A stretch of 64,000 nucleotides of DNA, from contig OZ020489.1 in assembly GCA_963971405.1 (NCBI GenBank), positions 41,308,510 to 41,372,509 of the forward strand, in the 5' to 3' direction. The translations under genes and the position numbers were made by a program. How positions within the stretch are numbered: the first letter of the stretch is position 1; every line of letters starts with the position of its first letter. Below, in pieces: positions 28,978 to 40,351 of the stretch. Source of the stretch: Psococerastis gibbosa. Its lineage: Eukaryota > Arthropoda > Insecta > Psocodea > Psocidae. Below the pieces are notes generated by a model. It ran no database searches. It saw nothing but the letters and a program-made list of their open reading frames with translations, and had not been told where the DNA came from.

Positions 28978-29157
28978 CAAGGCCGTAGCCAGGATTTCTT
29001 TTCGGGGGGGGGGGGGGGTCAGAAATTTCATTGGATATTACATAGTTGTTTCAATTTTTCCTATCAAAATCCGATTCTATCTAGTGTCAAGCCATTTCAT
29101 TTCGGGGGGGGGGGGTGGGTTTGAACCCCCCATGAACCCCCCTTGGCTACGGCCTTG
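28978..29157. mobile_element. hAT miniature element, 180 bp, CAAGGCCGTAGCC family
   Basis: TIR CAAGGCCGTAGCCAGG at the left and the complement GGCTACGGCCTTG at the right. A perfect 8-bp target duplication CCCTCCTC (28970-28977, 29158-29165). Two internal runs of 11 or more Gs. Confidence 0.88.
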
Positions 29158-29255
29158 CCCTCCTCCCAAATTTTATATTTACGCCACTCTGATGCACGAC
29201 CGGCAGGAAGGCTGGAGTTATCGCATAATCACAACAAGCTACGCGTAATTAAACC

Positions 29256-29330
29256 CTCGGATTCGATCCAAGAATCTTACGGGTGAAAATCTGTACCACT
29301 ACGCCACCATGCACCCATGCAGGCCTGTGA
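29256..29330 (-). mobile_element. tRNA-derived SINE head
   Basis: The reverse strand shows GGTGGCGTAGTGGTAC (A box) and GGATCGAATCC (B box) about 30 bases apart. No clean acceptor stem, so a SINE rather than a gene. Confidence 0.5.
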
Positions 29331-29399
29331 TTAAACCCCCTACTATTTCTAAACAAATTTAATTATGTAAAATTTTGCCCTTGCCTATGGGACAAACAT

Positions 29400-29760
29400 T
29401 TTCAGTTAAAACCTAATTTTAACTTCAAAACGCGGAAGGATGTCTTTAGAGCAGGCTCTTAAAGCAACGATGACAGAGAGCCAGCTAGAGAAGGGTTTCG
29501 CATGACAAAGTGTAGAGGACCCGACTAGAACTAAAGGCTCGTAATTGGATCTTGGCAAGTTGTTGGGAAGGGGCGCGCTAATTTCACAAAGATTTATTTG
29601 CGACCTGCTCTTTTTAAAATTCATAATCCGAACCCTCGACAAAGTTGGTTGATGAAAAATTCCAAGTTTCTTCAACATTTCTTTTTCTTTTTGCTAATTA
29701 ATATCAGCGGGCGCTCGACTTAGCATTGATCTCAACTTCAGCTGTGTTTGCCACGAAGAA
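29400..29760. other. No supported gene
   Basis: A 90-codon minus-strand frame (29406-29678) is open but has no recognised domain, no matching splice context and no neighbours. Confidence 0.25.
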
Positions 29761-30109
29761 ATTAATATTATATTTCCAAAATTTATTTCCATTCCCTTCC
29801 TATTTTACTCTTGTCTGAAGTGTAATTTGAGATTATACTAAATTTAGGTGGTTTTATTTTTGTCTTCTAAATACGGCGCCATGGCCTATGGAAACCCAGT
29901 GGTTCTTTATTCAATATATTCCAGTATTATATGGTATGTAACACTGACATTAAACTAACTTAGGTTGAATTATAACAGAAATTCTTATAGTTTTCTTTTT
30001 GTAATTTGATTGTAATTGTCTTTAAATCTATGGGATGCAGTATGTTTTGTCCCAATGCACTATGGGAAATTTGAGGGGTGCTAGGTGGTCAAAATTATTT
30101 AGCAGGCCA

Positions 30110-30470
30110 ATAAACATAAAATTTGGTACCTATTTGCACTCTAACATGTATTGAAAGAAAATATTTTTTTATATTTTTTTCTTCAAAATGGCGGCCAAAA
30201 AGGGCGAAATTCTGTGGCGGTCATGTTTATTTACCGAATACCATGAAATTTTGCACAAATGTGTCATTTTACCATAGCTATAGGCTTACCAAGCGGTAAA
30301 ACACAAAATTCAAAATGGCGAAATTCTGCGGTGGCCATACTTATTTATCAAGTTCCATGAAGTTTTACACACATGCACATTTAATTTCATCATACCTACA
30401 GGCTTTTGAAGCGGAAAATCAAAAAATTCAAAATTGGGGCCAATATAGCGACCAAAAATGGCGTCCAAAT
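30110..30470. repeat. Diverged tandem repeat of about 120 bp
   Basis: GGCGAAATTCTG-GGTGGCCAT, TTTAT-AA-TTCCATGAA-TTTT-CACA and ATAGGCTT-C-AAGCGG recur twice in order. Confidence 0.5.
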
Positions 30471-30606
30471 TGGCGATGATAGTTTTATGATTACTGTCTA
30501 CGGTATCATATTTTACGTACTTAGTAAAACAAAATTGTACCATGAAGGAATTTAAATTGTAGCTCAATTTTCTGTATTATAAGATTAGCCTTTTATTGGA
30601 CTTTTA

Positions 30607-30870
30607 GGTCTGTGCTGGGTCATGTGCACCGTATGCAGAGGGAGAAGACGCCGAAGCTGGTTTTCGAAGACACCTTCAACCACCCTAGGCGGCCCGGTAG
30701 GCCAAGACTCAGATGGTGGGACCAAGCGCTCGAAGATGTCCAAGCCACCGGCACCCGAGACTAGAAGCTAGCGGCGGAAGATGGTCCAAGATGGCGTGGT
30801 GTAGTGGCAGCGGCCAAAAGTCCCCCCGGGCTGGACGTACTTAGCTAAGTCAAGTTAAGTTTAGGTCTGT
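30607..30870 (+). mobile_element. LINE-X 3' end, 5'-truncated
   Basis: Encodes TPKLVFEDTFNHPRRPGRPR and WRGVVAAAKSPPGLD. It ends AAGTCAAGTTAAGTT. The same family as 36371-36890. Confidence 0.65.
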
Positions 30871-31369
30871 TTGCAAATAAATAATCAGTTATTTATTTAT
30901 TTTTAACCTGCAGTCTGACTATTATGGAAATATGTTGCATTCAATATAGGCCTTTCCAGCTACGTATGTTCGACTGCTTCAATGTTGATTTAAATTTTTT
31001 ACAAGCGCTATATAAACAAGTAGGCATAATTGGTCTTTACTATACTTTTAAATAAACCTATTTTAATTGATAAAACTACTATGAGTCTGGACTAAAATAC
31101 TATAAGTTTCTGTTTGCCGTCATTGATGCTGACGCAAATTATCCAATTTCCATTAGTCTTCACAATGTCAGTGTTATCGAGTTATCCCTAGTTAGGTGTT
31201 GGTTAACACTCGTGGAAACAAAATCAAAACAAAAATGTGTTTATCTGTTTCCATTTCTATTACACCTGACGATGGCCTAGTGCCGAAACCAGTCGTAAAA
31301 TAATTTAATTGTTTTTATTTTATGGACTAAGCTAAGCATTTTTATTATTTTAAATACAATAATAATTTC

Positions 31370-31470
31370 TTTACTTTTCTGAATTTATAGACATTTTTTC
31401 CATAATCAGGGCATCCCCAAGTCCAAGGACGCGTGGGGAACCACCCAATACCCTACCTAATTTTTTACCC
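31370..31470. repeat. Repeat with CCCCAAG-CGTGGGGAA hairpin, copy 1
   Basis: GCATCCCCAAGTCCAAGGAC and GCGTGGGGAACCACCCAATA recur at 35545-35610. A hairpin forms between CCCCAA and the GTGGGG block. Confidence 0.45.
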
Positions 31471-31476
31471 TACGTA

Positions 31477-31628
31477 CAAGGCCGCAGCTAAGGGGGTTCT
31501 AGGGGGTTCAAACCCCCCCCCCCATGAAATGAAATGACTTGATACTAGATAGAATCGGATTTTGAGAGGAGAAATAAAAACTACTACGTAATATCCAATG
31601 AAATTTATGAATCCTGGCTACGGTCTTG
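31477..31628. mobile_element. hAT miniature element, 152 bp, CAAGGCCGTAGCC family
   Basis: CAAGGCCGCAGCTAAGGGGG at left and CTGGCTACGGTCTTG at right. A perfect target duplication CCTACGTA (31469-31476, 31629-31636). The interior is the inverse of 28978-29157. Confidence 0.87.
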
Positions 31629-31734
31629 CCTACGTATATACAATAAAAAAAACATGCACAAGCATAGAATCTATAGTATTGTAGTTATGGCAGTCTAGCT
31701 AGTATTTCATAAAATCAGTTTTTTTTTTTTTTTT

Positions 31735-31893
31735 AAGATTAATCGCATACAAACAACTTAATGAATGCATCCGATTGACCTCTTCGGTCGCCTCTGTAGG
31801 TTAGTACCCGTGTTGAGTTACGACACGTATCCGATCGCATGGCGGGTAAAGACTCGCACAAGTGCAAGCACGTTACCACCTGGCCATCGAAGT
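31735..31893 (-). mobile_element. SINE-A, copy 2 (reverse)
   Basis: A T run, then AAGATTAATCGCATACAAAC through CCACCTGGCCATCGAAG, the reverse of the other SINE-A copies. Confidence 0.65.
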
Positions 31894-32039
31894 GTATAAT
31901 TGCCAACTGATTTTTTTGATCTAGCTTCAACATGAATATGAACATACATACCTATTAGACCTAGGTACATTGCATAGACAGCGCGCGCTAAGTACCAACT
32001 TTTAGACAAAGGAAATTATTTGTCGCAGACATTAATCCA

Positions 32040-32421
32040 ATTTTGGCTGTTTTTGCATTACATTTTGATGGGGGTTGAGACGTTGCCAACTCAGTACCCT
32101 AGCAGCCGCGGCAGCTAATGAAAGTGCTAAGTATACGCAAACTATATAGTTGCCACCATGTTTTTTGCCCCTAGCGACGGCGACATGCTTCTAATTCTCA
32201 AACTTGAGTGGGGGGGGGGGGGGGCAGAGGGCGCAGTAATTCATGGGTTTACATCTCGTTTCCCATGTCGACATGCCCCCACCTTTTCATCTTCTTGGCT
32301 TTGTCAGCATGTACGACTGCAAGCCATGCGTGTGACTAAGAGGATGTAATGTCTTTAATTATGCCTGGGCGTAAAATTTTCGTATGGAATTTACGGAGGG
32401 AAATTTGAAAGTACAGGCCCA
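32040..32421. other. No gene recognised
   Basis: A G run of about 14 at 32210-32224 and an incidental 63-codon frame. Nothing else identified. Confidence 0.25.
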
Positions 32422-32635
32422 ACTCGTATCTGTACTTGGTTAAGTCATGCTTTCGCCTGTTTCACTGCGCCAATGGTAAGCTTGTCTCAGCTTGTCCATT
32501 ATCGCTTGTAGCCGGTGTAGGTTGACATCGAGAACGTATACCAGTTTGCCAATGGCAAAAAATTCATACGGAAACAATACAAATAATGTTTGGAATCCAT
32601 AGGTCCATAAAAAATCATTAAATAAATAAATAACT
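32422..32635 (+). mobile_element. SINE-like element with (TTA)n-type head, copy 5
   Basis: Begins ACTCGTATCTGTACTTGG. The body has TAGGTTGACATCGAGAACG. The tail is TTAAATAAATAAATAA instead of (TTA)n. Confidence 0.65.
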
Positions 32636-32789
32636 AAAGTGCAGGCCCACCCCGAGGGTTTGGGAGAACGAAAATTTTGTTAAAATCTAGGTCCGAATTA
32701 AGTGGGGTTTTCCTCATTTTGACAACAACACCATTTTTTCCTGCCGGCAGCATTTTGGCTCCACTTTTAATCGCGTTATATATTACAGA

Positions 32790-32890
32790 CATCAATCAAT
32801 CAATCAATCAATATATTCAAAATTAAGAATACAATACAAAATATACATATTAGAAAATGAACCCTATAGGCCATGTGGCCCGTGATGGGT
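32790..32890 (-). repeat. (CAAT)n-tailed repeat end
   Basis: CAATCAATCAATCAATAT is followed by GGCCATGTGGCCCGTGATGG. It matches 45230-45320. GGCCATGTGGCC is itself a hairpin. Confidence 0.5.
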
Positions 32891-32894
32891 TCTG

Positions 32895-33575
32895 TACCTA
32901 AATTGGTTGTACATAAATGAGGTTATGCAACCCGACACCACATACCATTCCTATGCAGACGATGTTCAGGTTTATAAGCCGGCGCAGAAAATGGAACTGC
33001 AGAAAGCAGCAACAGGAAGGACTCAGCAAATTACTGATACAAACAAATGGGCGGTTTCCGGTGGCATGCAAATAAACCCAAAAAAGACGCAACTCATGGC
33101 AATAGGTACAAAAAAGCAGCTTGTAGTAGTATAACTTTCTACGGGAGCCCAGGTGACCGTTGGAGGGATTAATTTAACCTGTACCAAAGCAGTCAAAAAT
33201 TTAGTATTTAGTTTTGTATTAATCATTGTGGCGAATATTGCACACTTACCTGGTGGAGGGTGTGTTTTATTCCCTTGATGAGTTTCTGGGGAATGCGTAA
33301 GTTAATTTGGCCGATTGTTCATACAATGGGCCAATTTTATTTCGTATTGCAAATTTTATTTTTATATTGTTGTTGTTAGTTATCTATGTTAAATGTTACA
33401 TTTTAAGTTTTTTTAGTTTAGTTGTAATTGTATTGTATTGTATTACTGTATCCAATATAATCATAATCATTCATAATCAATCATTCATAATCATTCATTA
33501 CTTGTACGAATGGGCCGAAAGGCCCAAAATTCGTTCATATAGAAAGTAAAGACAGTTTTCTTTCTTTCTTTCACC
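32895..33575 (+). mobile_element. LINE fragment: reverse-transcriptase palm plus 3' tail
   Basis: Encodes LYINEVMQP, then YHSYADDVQVYKP (the YADD catalytic motif at about 32952-32963) and MQINPKKTQLMAIGT, the C-terminal half of a non-LTR reverse transcriptase. It breaks after about 75 codons. The tail at 33505-33575 has a GGGCC-GAAA-GGCCC hairpin, AAAGTAAAGACAGTT and (TTTC)n. Either it is one deleted element, or two pieces abut. Confidence 0.7.
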
Positions 33576-33579
33576 TTTA

Positions 33580-34515
33580 GATTTTACACATTGCTCAATA
33601 AAAGATTTTACTTCTTATTATTGATTCCACTCAAGACGCATTGGGTAATATTTCGAGTCTTTCATATTTCTTGCTTGCAACTTATTCTGTTTTTATATTT
33701 TTACGTCGTTTTTTTACGTCTATTATATATGTAGGTGAGCTTTAGCCTTGAAGGGATACTCTACCATCTAACCTATTTTGGTTTACAAATTATTATTATT
33801 ATTATTATTTTTTTTTTGTGTTTTATAGCGCGGGTTCCTGTTGGGAATTTGCGCTAGGAAATTGGGAATGTTTATCGATTATTTAGTGGTAGAGAGTTAT
33901 CCGTTCTATTGTGTAAGTAGTGGGGAGGGGGACAAAGTATTATTTTTTACAATACTATCTTAACATTTTTTTCCTAAAAAAAAACTGCAAAAGAAAAAGA
34001 TAAACAATAATAACGGAACAGGCACTCATTCATTCACTCCCCAGAACCTGATGGCAGGCTGTCCTAAATCTCCCCCTTACACCCCCAGCCGCATATAAGT
34101 CGCAATATAAAAATGTTGACGTCGAAGTGCCGTCTCGCTGTGCGGCCATCATGGTCCATGAACCATCAGTTAAAGCAATTTATTACTCTGTAGCAAAATA
34201 TGACGCAGACAAAAATGTTTGATATAAGGGATTGTATTTGGTGAAGAGAGGGATCAGCATTAATCCTCGCACAAACAGAATAAATAATGGCCCTCCATTC
34301 CAAGTTGAAGATTTTTTAAAGTTGAAATATCGCGCTTAGAACGGATCAACGGATTAGCTTTAATATTCTGTTCTTACCCCAGTTTTCCCAATCCTCGCCC
34401 GATCCTCCTATAGTATTAAAAGAAGAATCGGACGAAAAAAATTCAGCACGTGGCTGGTTTAATTAATTAGTGTTATACAGTAATATCTCTTGGTACGTAG
34501 TTACAGAAGGACCCT
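33580..34515. other. No gene recognised
   Basis: Contains an (ATT)n run near 33790 and AT-rich unique-looking sequence. No coding exon seen. Confidence 0.25.
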
Positions 34516-34517
34516 AC

Positions 34518-34838
34518 GCAGAGGCGTAAAGTTTTAGAATGATGGCGGGGGCAAAACTAAGTAGACCTTATGACGTCATCAGGCAGGATAAGGAAAAATT
34601 GAAAATATAAGAGCAAAATAGTAGGGTTTTACGCATTTTAATAATAGTAAAGTATAGCTGTAGATTTTACAAAGCTAAAAAAGGATTGCCTATACTCATA
34701 TTGCTGTAAAGGGGACCATGAAGTATGAACCATGTCTTACAATGCTCGAGGCTGGGGGGGGGGGGGCAAGGCCCCCCAAAAGGAGCCGGGGGGGGCAAGT
34801 TGGACCGTGCCCCCCCCCAACTTTACGCCCCTCATCCT
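34518..34838. mobile_element. hAT-like miniature element with G tracts, AGGCGTAAAGTT family
   Basis: CAGAGGCGTAAAGTTTTAG at left and CAACTTTACGCCCCTC at right. Several G and C runs lie in the right half. The target duplication is unclear (CCTACG on both sides with offset). Confidence 0.55.
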
Positions 34839-34879
34839 ACGGATCAGCTGGAAGGACCACGTGACTTAGCACTTAGCGA

Positions 34880-35055
34880 CTTCGGTGGCAAGGTGGTGGC
34901 GTGCTTGTACTTGTGCCAGTCTCTACACACCTTGCGATCGGAGACTTATCGTAACTCGACAAAACGTACATATTAGGTTACTTAGTGAGGCGATTGAAGA
35001 GGTTAATTAATTCATTGAATTGTTTGTACGCGATTAACCTTTAAAAAAAAAAAAT
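34880..35055 (+). mobile_element. SINE-A, copy 3
   Basis: CTTCGGTGGCAAGGTGGTGG through CGCGATTAACCTTTAAAAAA. Full-length by comparison with 57712-57890. Confidence 0.7.
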
Positions 35056-35096
35056 ATAGTAGAAGAGTGAAAAATTTTATTAAGACATGAAAAAAG

Positions 35097-35333
35097 ACTC
35101 GTATCTGGACTTGGTTAAGTCATGCTTTCACCTGTTTAATTGCGTCAATGGTAAGCTTGTCTCAGCTTGCCCATCATCGCTTTTAGCCAGTGCAGGTTGA
35201 CATCGAGGACGTATCCCAGTTTGCCAATGGCCTCATTCCGTACGGAAAAAATCCAAATAATGTCCGAAATCCATGGGCTCGCTGGCATTTGACAAGAGAC
35301 CTATGGGCCACTATAAGTAGGCCCGGGTCCATC
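35097..35333 (+). mobile_element. SINE-like element with (TTA)n-type head, copy 6
   Basis: GACTCGTATCTGGACTTGG through GTAGGCCCGGGTCCATCA. The simple-sequence tail is lost. Confidence 0.65.
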
Positions 35334-35399
35334 ATTGAGGGCATAGCGGCCACTAGAAGAGGGTGAGCGAAGAAGGAATTTTTGGATCAACAGAAGGAG

Positions 35400-35640
35400 C
35401 TACTTTTTTGTTAATTTAATTTTTTATACTAAGAAGATCACCCCCAAGCCCCAAAGGGATCACGCGTCTTCTAAGAGAAATAATAATAATAATAATAATA
35501 ATTTCTTCATTTTTCTGAATTAAATATGTACAAATTTTTTCTAAAATCAGGGGATCCCCAAGCCTACACACGCGTGGGGAAACACCCAATGCCCTACCTA
35601 AATTATACAAAGTATACAAAAAACAAGAACATGCACAAAC
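35400..35640. repeat. Repeat with CCCCAAG-CGTGGGGAA hairpin, copy 2, and (AAT)n run
   Basis: Has AAAGGGATCACGCGTCTTC, (AAT)n at 35481-35502, then GGATCCCCAAGCCTACACAC and GCGTGGGGAAACACCCAATG. Confidence 0.45.
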
Positions 35641-35759
35641 AAACAAGAAACTGAGAAAGGCGCTTAGCGCTTGGAGATCGCTTAGACGTAGCTAGATAGA
35701 CAGATAGGGATGAACAGTGAACTTATCAACTTATAATAAAGACAAACACCATCATTGAG

Positions 35760-36045
35760 GGCACAGTGGAAGGAACCTACAGTATGTATATACAGTATAT
35801 CATAGAAGAGGGTGGCCGAAGAAGGAGTTCATGGATCAACAGAAAGGGGAGTTCATACGTACCAAGAGCTGAAGAGGAAGGCGCAGGACCGAAAGAACTG
35901 GAGGAAGATATGCAAGGAGTTGCTGCCAACCAATATAATTGCCACAGGCAGGACCACTGCCCTTAGAAAGAACATAAAAAGTGTGCATGATTGCCTAATT
36001 GCATTCGTGAAGGAATTGGACGTACGTAATATTGTATAACGGGAA
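35760..36045 (+). mobile_element. LINE C-terminal tail
   Basis: Frames contain GRRRSSWINRKG and YQELKRKAQDRKNWRKICKE, the common RTE-like tail. A short diverged duplicate precedes it at 35330-35400. Confidence 0.55.
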
Positions 36046-36370
36046 CATCTGGAAACTGATAGAAAATGAAAATGAGAGATTCATTTGGCAAAAATAATAA
36101 ATGTTGAGTGGGGGAAAGCGGAAAGTGGAGGGTAGGGGGTGGATGATGACGGGACGGGAGCCAGCTCAAAAAGATAATGGAAATTATTACACGACCGTAT
36201 TTTGGCCTTAATACTATATAATATGTAAATTGCAACTATTAGGTAGGCCTATATGTAAAGACTGTCATGATTTTTGATGTTATGAAGTGAGAGCGACAGC
36301 TGTCTCGAGGTCCCAGTTTTAGCAAGGCTTGAGCCTTCTCTAACATGTACACTGTCATTAAGTCCGACCT

Positions 36371-36890
36371 CTATTTAGATCTCGACTCCTGTCCAGAACT
36401 ACCAAGGTTCGTCTGTACAAGACCCTAATTCGGCCTGTTCTAATGTACGGAGGTGAGGCCTGTACCCTATCCATAAGGGACGCTCAAAGACTAAGAGTCT
36501 TCGAAAACAAAATGCTTCGCATTATCTTCGGCGGTAGATGTGAGAACGGCGTCTGGAGGATTAGAAACAGTTCCGAAATACATGCCCTGTTCGCCTCCCC
36601 AAACATAATATTAGAACTGAAAGGGCAGCATCGAATCCAATGACTGGGTCATGTGCACCATATGCAGGCGGCGAGGACGCCGAAGCTGGTTTTCGAAGAC
36701 ACCTTCAACCACCTTAGGCGGCCCGTTAAACCAAGGCTCAGATGGAGGGACCAAGTGCTAGAAGATGTGCACGCCACCGACACCCGAGATTGGAAGCTAA
36801 CGGCGGAAGATCGTCCGAGATGGCCTGGTGTAGTGGCAGCGGCCAAAAGTCCCGCCGGGCTGGATGCGCCTACCTAAGTCAAGTAAGTCA
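36371..36890 (+). mobile_element. LINE-X C-terminal region
   Basis: Encodes VRLYKTLIRPVLMYGGEACT, RLRVFENKMLRIIFGG and TPKLVFEDTFNHLRRP, ending AKSPAGLDAPT. There is one in-frame TGA (at about 36641) where the family has a Trp. The tail is AAGTCAAGTAAGTC. Confidence 0.75.
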
Positions 36891-37290
36891 ATCTGTGACT
36901 TGGGCTCGAGCGATAAAGCTAAAAAGCTTCATAGACTAGCCACTAGGTATTAGAGAATCCTAGGATCCCGACCAAATTTCTATCCCTACGAAAAATGCTT
37001 GATTGCTCGAATAGTTGCTTAAATGCTTAAATTTATGGATAACGGGTGCGTCAGCAGGGATATTATGGTTGTAGCCAATCTAGGGATTCCATGTCTATGG
37101 TATTGGCAGAGCTGTGTGTGTTAAACTCGTTTAGAAGCAGGGTCTAGCGCGTGTCTCATCGGCTCATCATTGAGCTGGGTGCAGCGAATATTTTGTATAT
37201 GTTGCTGTATATGCTGTTTGAGCTTTTTACAGTTTGAATTCGTGCCTGTCTTCTAGCATTGGAGAGGCAGTCGGAAATGGTGCCTCTACC

Positions 37291-37478
37291 CAGGCCCGTA
37301 CCCAAGGGGAGGGGGGGGGGGCAAGGGGGCCATGGCCCCCTAAATTTTATAAAAAATAATAAATAATGTAAGAGTTTTAGATAAAACTACTAAAATCACT
37401 ACGGATGTACCTATCATTTATAAAAAGTTTTGTTCTTGGCGCCCCCCCCCCCAAAATTAAACCCTGGGTACGGGCCTG
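37291..37478. mobile_element. hAT-like miniature element, CAGGCCCGTACCC family
   Basis: CAGGCCCGTACCCAAGGGG and the complement CTGGGTACGGGCCTG, flanked by CCTCTACC and CCTCTACA (7 of 8 identical). G and C runs of ten or more sit just inside each arm. Confidence 0.75.
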
Positions 37479-37739
37479 CCTCTACATCGTTAAATCTAGT
37501 TGTTGTGAATTTTTGGAGCAACTTCAGCTCATGGTTCTATTTCGCGGTATTTTTAAAATTTTAATTGTCTCTTCTAGAATTTGATTAGCCTACATTTCGT
37601 AATTCAAAATACACTTTTTTAGTCGAATTATTTGGAAAATTAGGTGAGGCACTGTCTCAGTTGCCTCTAATGGCGAGCCACCACTGATTTAACCATAAAC
37701 AACGGCTTCTTTCGTATGTAACTTGGTACTTGGCACTCC

Positions 37740-37870
37740 CAGGACATCGCCCCCGGGAAAGACCGAAGAATACATTCCCCAGAAAATTCGAACACGAACT
37801 CTCGCTATAAACAGAGAAGACACTCTCAACAGTGTCGCCTGGAAACGCCGCTGCCGTGTCGCCGACCGTC
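37740..37870 (+). mobile_element. LINE tail fragment
   Basis: In shifting frames it shows SPPGKTEEYI and SVAWKRRCRVADRP, a decayed GRPK-to-WKRRC tail. Confidence 0.4.
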
Positions 37871-37874
37871 CAGT

Positions 37875-38042
37875 AGCCTGATAGAGGCGATTATAATACC
37901 GGGGTTAAATAAATACCCTAAGATTATAACTGTAAACAAACAAATTTTGAATAGCACTTTCACTTTATAAAATTATCTTGTTTACATTTTTAATACCAGG
38001 GGATTAAATAAATACCGGTATTATAATCGCCTCGATCAGGCT
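37875..38042. mobile_element. FB2 palindromic miniature element, copy 2
   Basis: AGCCTGATAGAGGCGATTAT to ATCGCCTCGATCAGGCT, inverse in orientation to copy 1. Confidence 0.8.
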
Positions 38043-38250
38043 GCTGGAGGACAAAGGCGAAGTAAAGTATGTACGTCTATAGTATCCTAAGCCTCCAAGA
38101 TAAATTCTATTATTCTAAGTAATACCACTGAAGAAGTACGCTTTCAACGAAAGACCCATCATCCCAGATTCTACTGCTTCATCAAAAAAATAACCCGACT
38201 ACAAATTATTGTAAGGTTTACACGGACTAGACCCTTCTTGGCTGAACGTA

Positions 38251-39544
38251 CGAGGGCGGATTGAAAAGTCCGTAGAAAATCCGAGGGATGGCGCCACTCG
38301 TCAAGGCCAAATATCACCTCATTTAGCGAACTGTCTGATCGGAACTCAGTCAAAGTTTGAGCGTTATTCGATCATAATTGACATCACAGTGATTTTTTAA
38401 GTTCGGGGAGTTGCAGGTAATTGTGAGCAATGGATGAAAAAGAATTTCGAGTCGTTATTAAGCATTATTTTTTAAAGAAGAAGAATGTGCAAGAAACGAA
38501 AAAAAGCCTTGATAAACATTATGGGGAGTCTGCTCCGTCAATTAAAACTGTTTATAAGTGGTTCTCAAATTTTCGTACTGGGCATATGGGCACAGAAGAC
38601 GCCGAACGCTCTGGGCGGCCTTCTGACGTCACTACGGCAGAAACTGTAAAAAAAAATCAGTGATTTAGTGCTAGGAGAGCGTCGAATGAAACTGCGAGAG
38701 GTAGCTGACATTGTGGGGATCTCGAGCGAAAGGGTTCACAATATATTACATAATCACCTTAAAATGAGAAAATTGTCAGCAAGATGGGTGCCGCGACTGC
38801 TGACAGCTGAACAAAAACACCGTCGCGCCGAGCTTTGTGCAGAGAATTTAAAGCTGTTTCAACGAGCCCCCAAAGAATTTCTTCGTCGTTTTATAACGGT
38901 AGATGAAACTTGGGTTCATTTTTACACCCCAGAAACGAAGCAGCAGTCTAAGCAGTGGGTAGCCAGTGGAGAACGTGCCCCGAAGAAGGCAAAGACCGTC
39001 CAGTCAGCAGGCAAGGTCATGGCCACCATTTTTTGGGACGCAAGAGGTGTCATTTTCGTAGATTATTTAGAAAAAGGAAAAACGATTACCGGCACCTACT
39101 ACGCATCCCTTCTTGACCGCCTTAAAGCAGAAATTCAAACTGTGCGCCCCCATTTAGCAAAAAAGAAAATTCTTTTTCATCATGACAATGCGCCGGCTCA
39201 TACCGCAGTGTTGGTGACCTCTAAAATTCAGGAATTAAAGTTCGAACTATTGCGCCACCCTCCTTATTCCCCTGACCTGGCACCGTCCGATTATTTTCTG
39301 TTTCCCAATATGAAGAAATGGCTTGGAGGGAAAAGATTTGGCTCAAATGAGGAAGTAATGCGCGAAACAACCGAATATTTTGCAGGGCTCACGGAAGATT
39401 ATTTTCTGGGTGGAATAAAAAAACTTGAGGGAAGATGGACCACCTGCATTGAGCGACAAGGGGACTATGTTGAAAAGTAGTAGTAAGCATTGTTAATACA
39501 TTGTACCAGTTTAGAGTTTCTACGGACTTTTCAATCCACCCTCG
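38251..39544 (+). mobile_element. mariner transposon, near complete
   Basis: 28-bp TIRs starting CGAGGG(C/T)GGATTGAAAAG match at 27 of 28 positions, with TA at both flanks (38249-38250, 39545-39546). 1294 bp, the usual mariner size. It encodes one transposase split by a single-base frameshift. Confidence 0.95.
38430..39480 (+). pseudogene. mariner transposase with one frameshift
   Basis: First part 38430-38663, second part open to 39480. The break lies in a run of nine As (38648-38656): reading with one base fewer would bridge TVKK to a stretch in frame with LGERRMKLREVADIVGIS. The N-terminal helix-turn-helix has VQETKKSLDKHYGE and TVYKWFSNF. The catalytic triad is visible in VDETWVH, HHDNAPAH and SPDLAPSDYF (D,D34D type). 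The rest of the frame is intact, so the copy is young. A residual second start would yield only the catalytic part. Confidence 0.93.
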
Positions 39545-39699
39545 TACAGCAAAAAAAAAAAAAAAAGGCAAAAAGGTGAGGAGAGATATAATGAAAAAAG
39601 CTGTTTGCCAATTAAAAACTGCTGTTGATATGCCTTGGCGTAATTTTTAACGAAACTGTTGCAAGATGAGCTCAGTGGCAACTAAATTGTTTTATTTAT

Positions 39700-39860
39700 T
39701 GGGATGAATTAGGGGGCGAGTGCGCACGCCCCGCTGCGGGCAGGCTTTCGCCGTCCGCTCAGATCCGTTCCAAACGGTTCGCGGCTACAGGAACGGCAAC
39801 GCGCGTTCTGCCCCGGGCTTCTGTAGACGGCGTGTTTCATTGTTTTGGTGAGTCTGCTAC
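39700..39860 (+). promoter_or_regulatory. CpG-rich patch ending in a good splice donor
   Basis: A GC- and CpG-rich block (CGAGTGCGCACGCCCCGC, AACGGCAACGCGCG) in AT-rich surroundings. It is followed by TTGTTTTG|GTGAGTCTG at 39846-39857. It could be a promoter plus non-coding first exon, but no coding exon was found downstream. Confidence 0.25.
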
Positions 39861-40351
39861 TAGAAATGTTAATTTTTCTGTTATTCTGACGGTTTTTTTT
39901 TTGTAGGAAAGTTTGTAGATGTGCTACTGTTAAACGTGTCTATTAGTTTGTTGGTTGAAACTAACCAGGAATTGTTGCTGATTACGGAATTGGATGTAAA
40001 CAAAGAATAATTGTTGTAGCTAATTTAAAATTTTGTTGCTGCGTTGTGCCTGAATCTTGTGTCCTTCTGTTTACAACTGCCGGTATGCTTATTACAGTGC
40101 CGGTATAGCTGTGTGTCCCTGCCTAGGTCCCAAGTTGTAGCACCTGAACTAAGTTCAATCATTCTGGAGCCATCTATCTTAAACGTTTAAACCAGAATCT
40201 CACATTGTGTCCCTCAGGCTACACCTTATTTTCTTATAGTTCAGGTAGGTGTGACAGCCCCTGAGCTAAGCCCTATTTTTTCGTTACTATAGTTCGGCCA
40301 TCATTTTGGGGCTATCGCACGCACCCCCCGCGAGACTGACATACTTGTTTA

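Noticed and set aside
29406-29678. A 90-codon minus-strand protein gene
   Set aside because: No recognisable domain, start context or splice partner; chance open frame.
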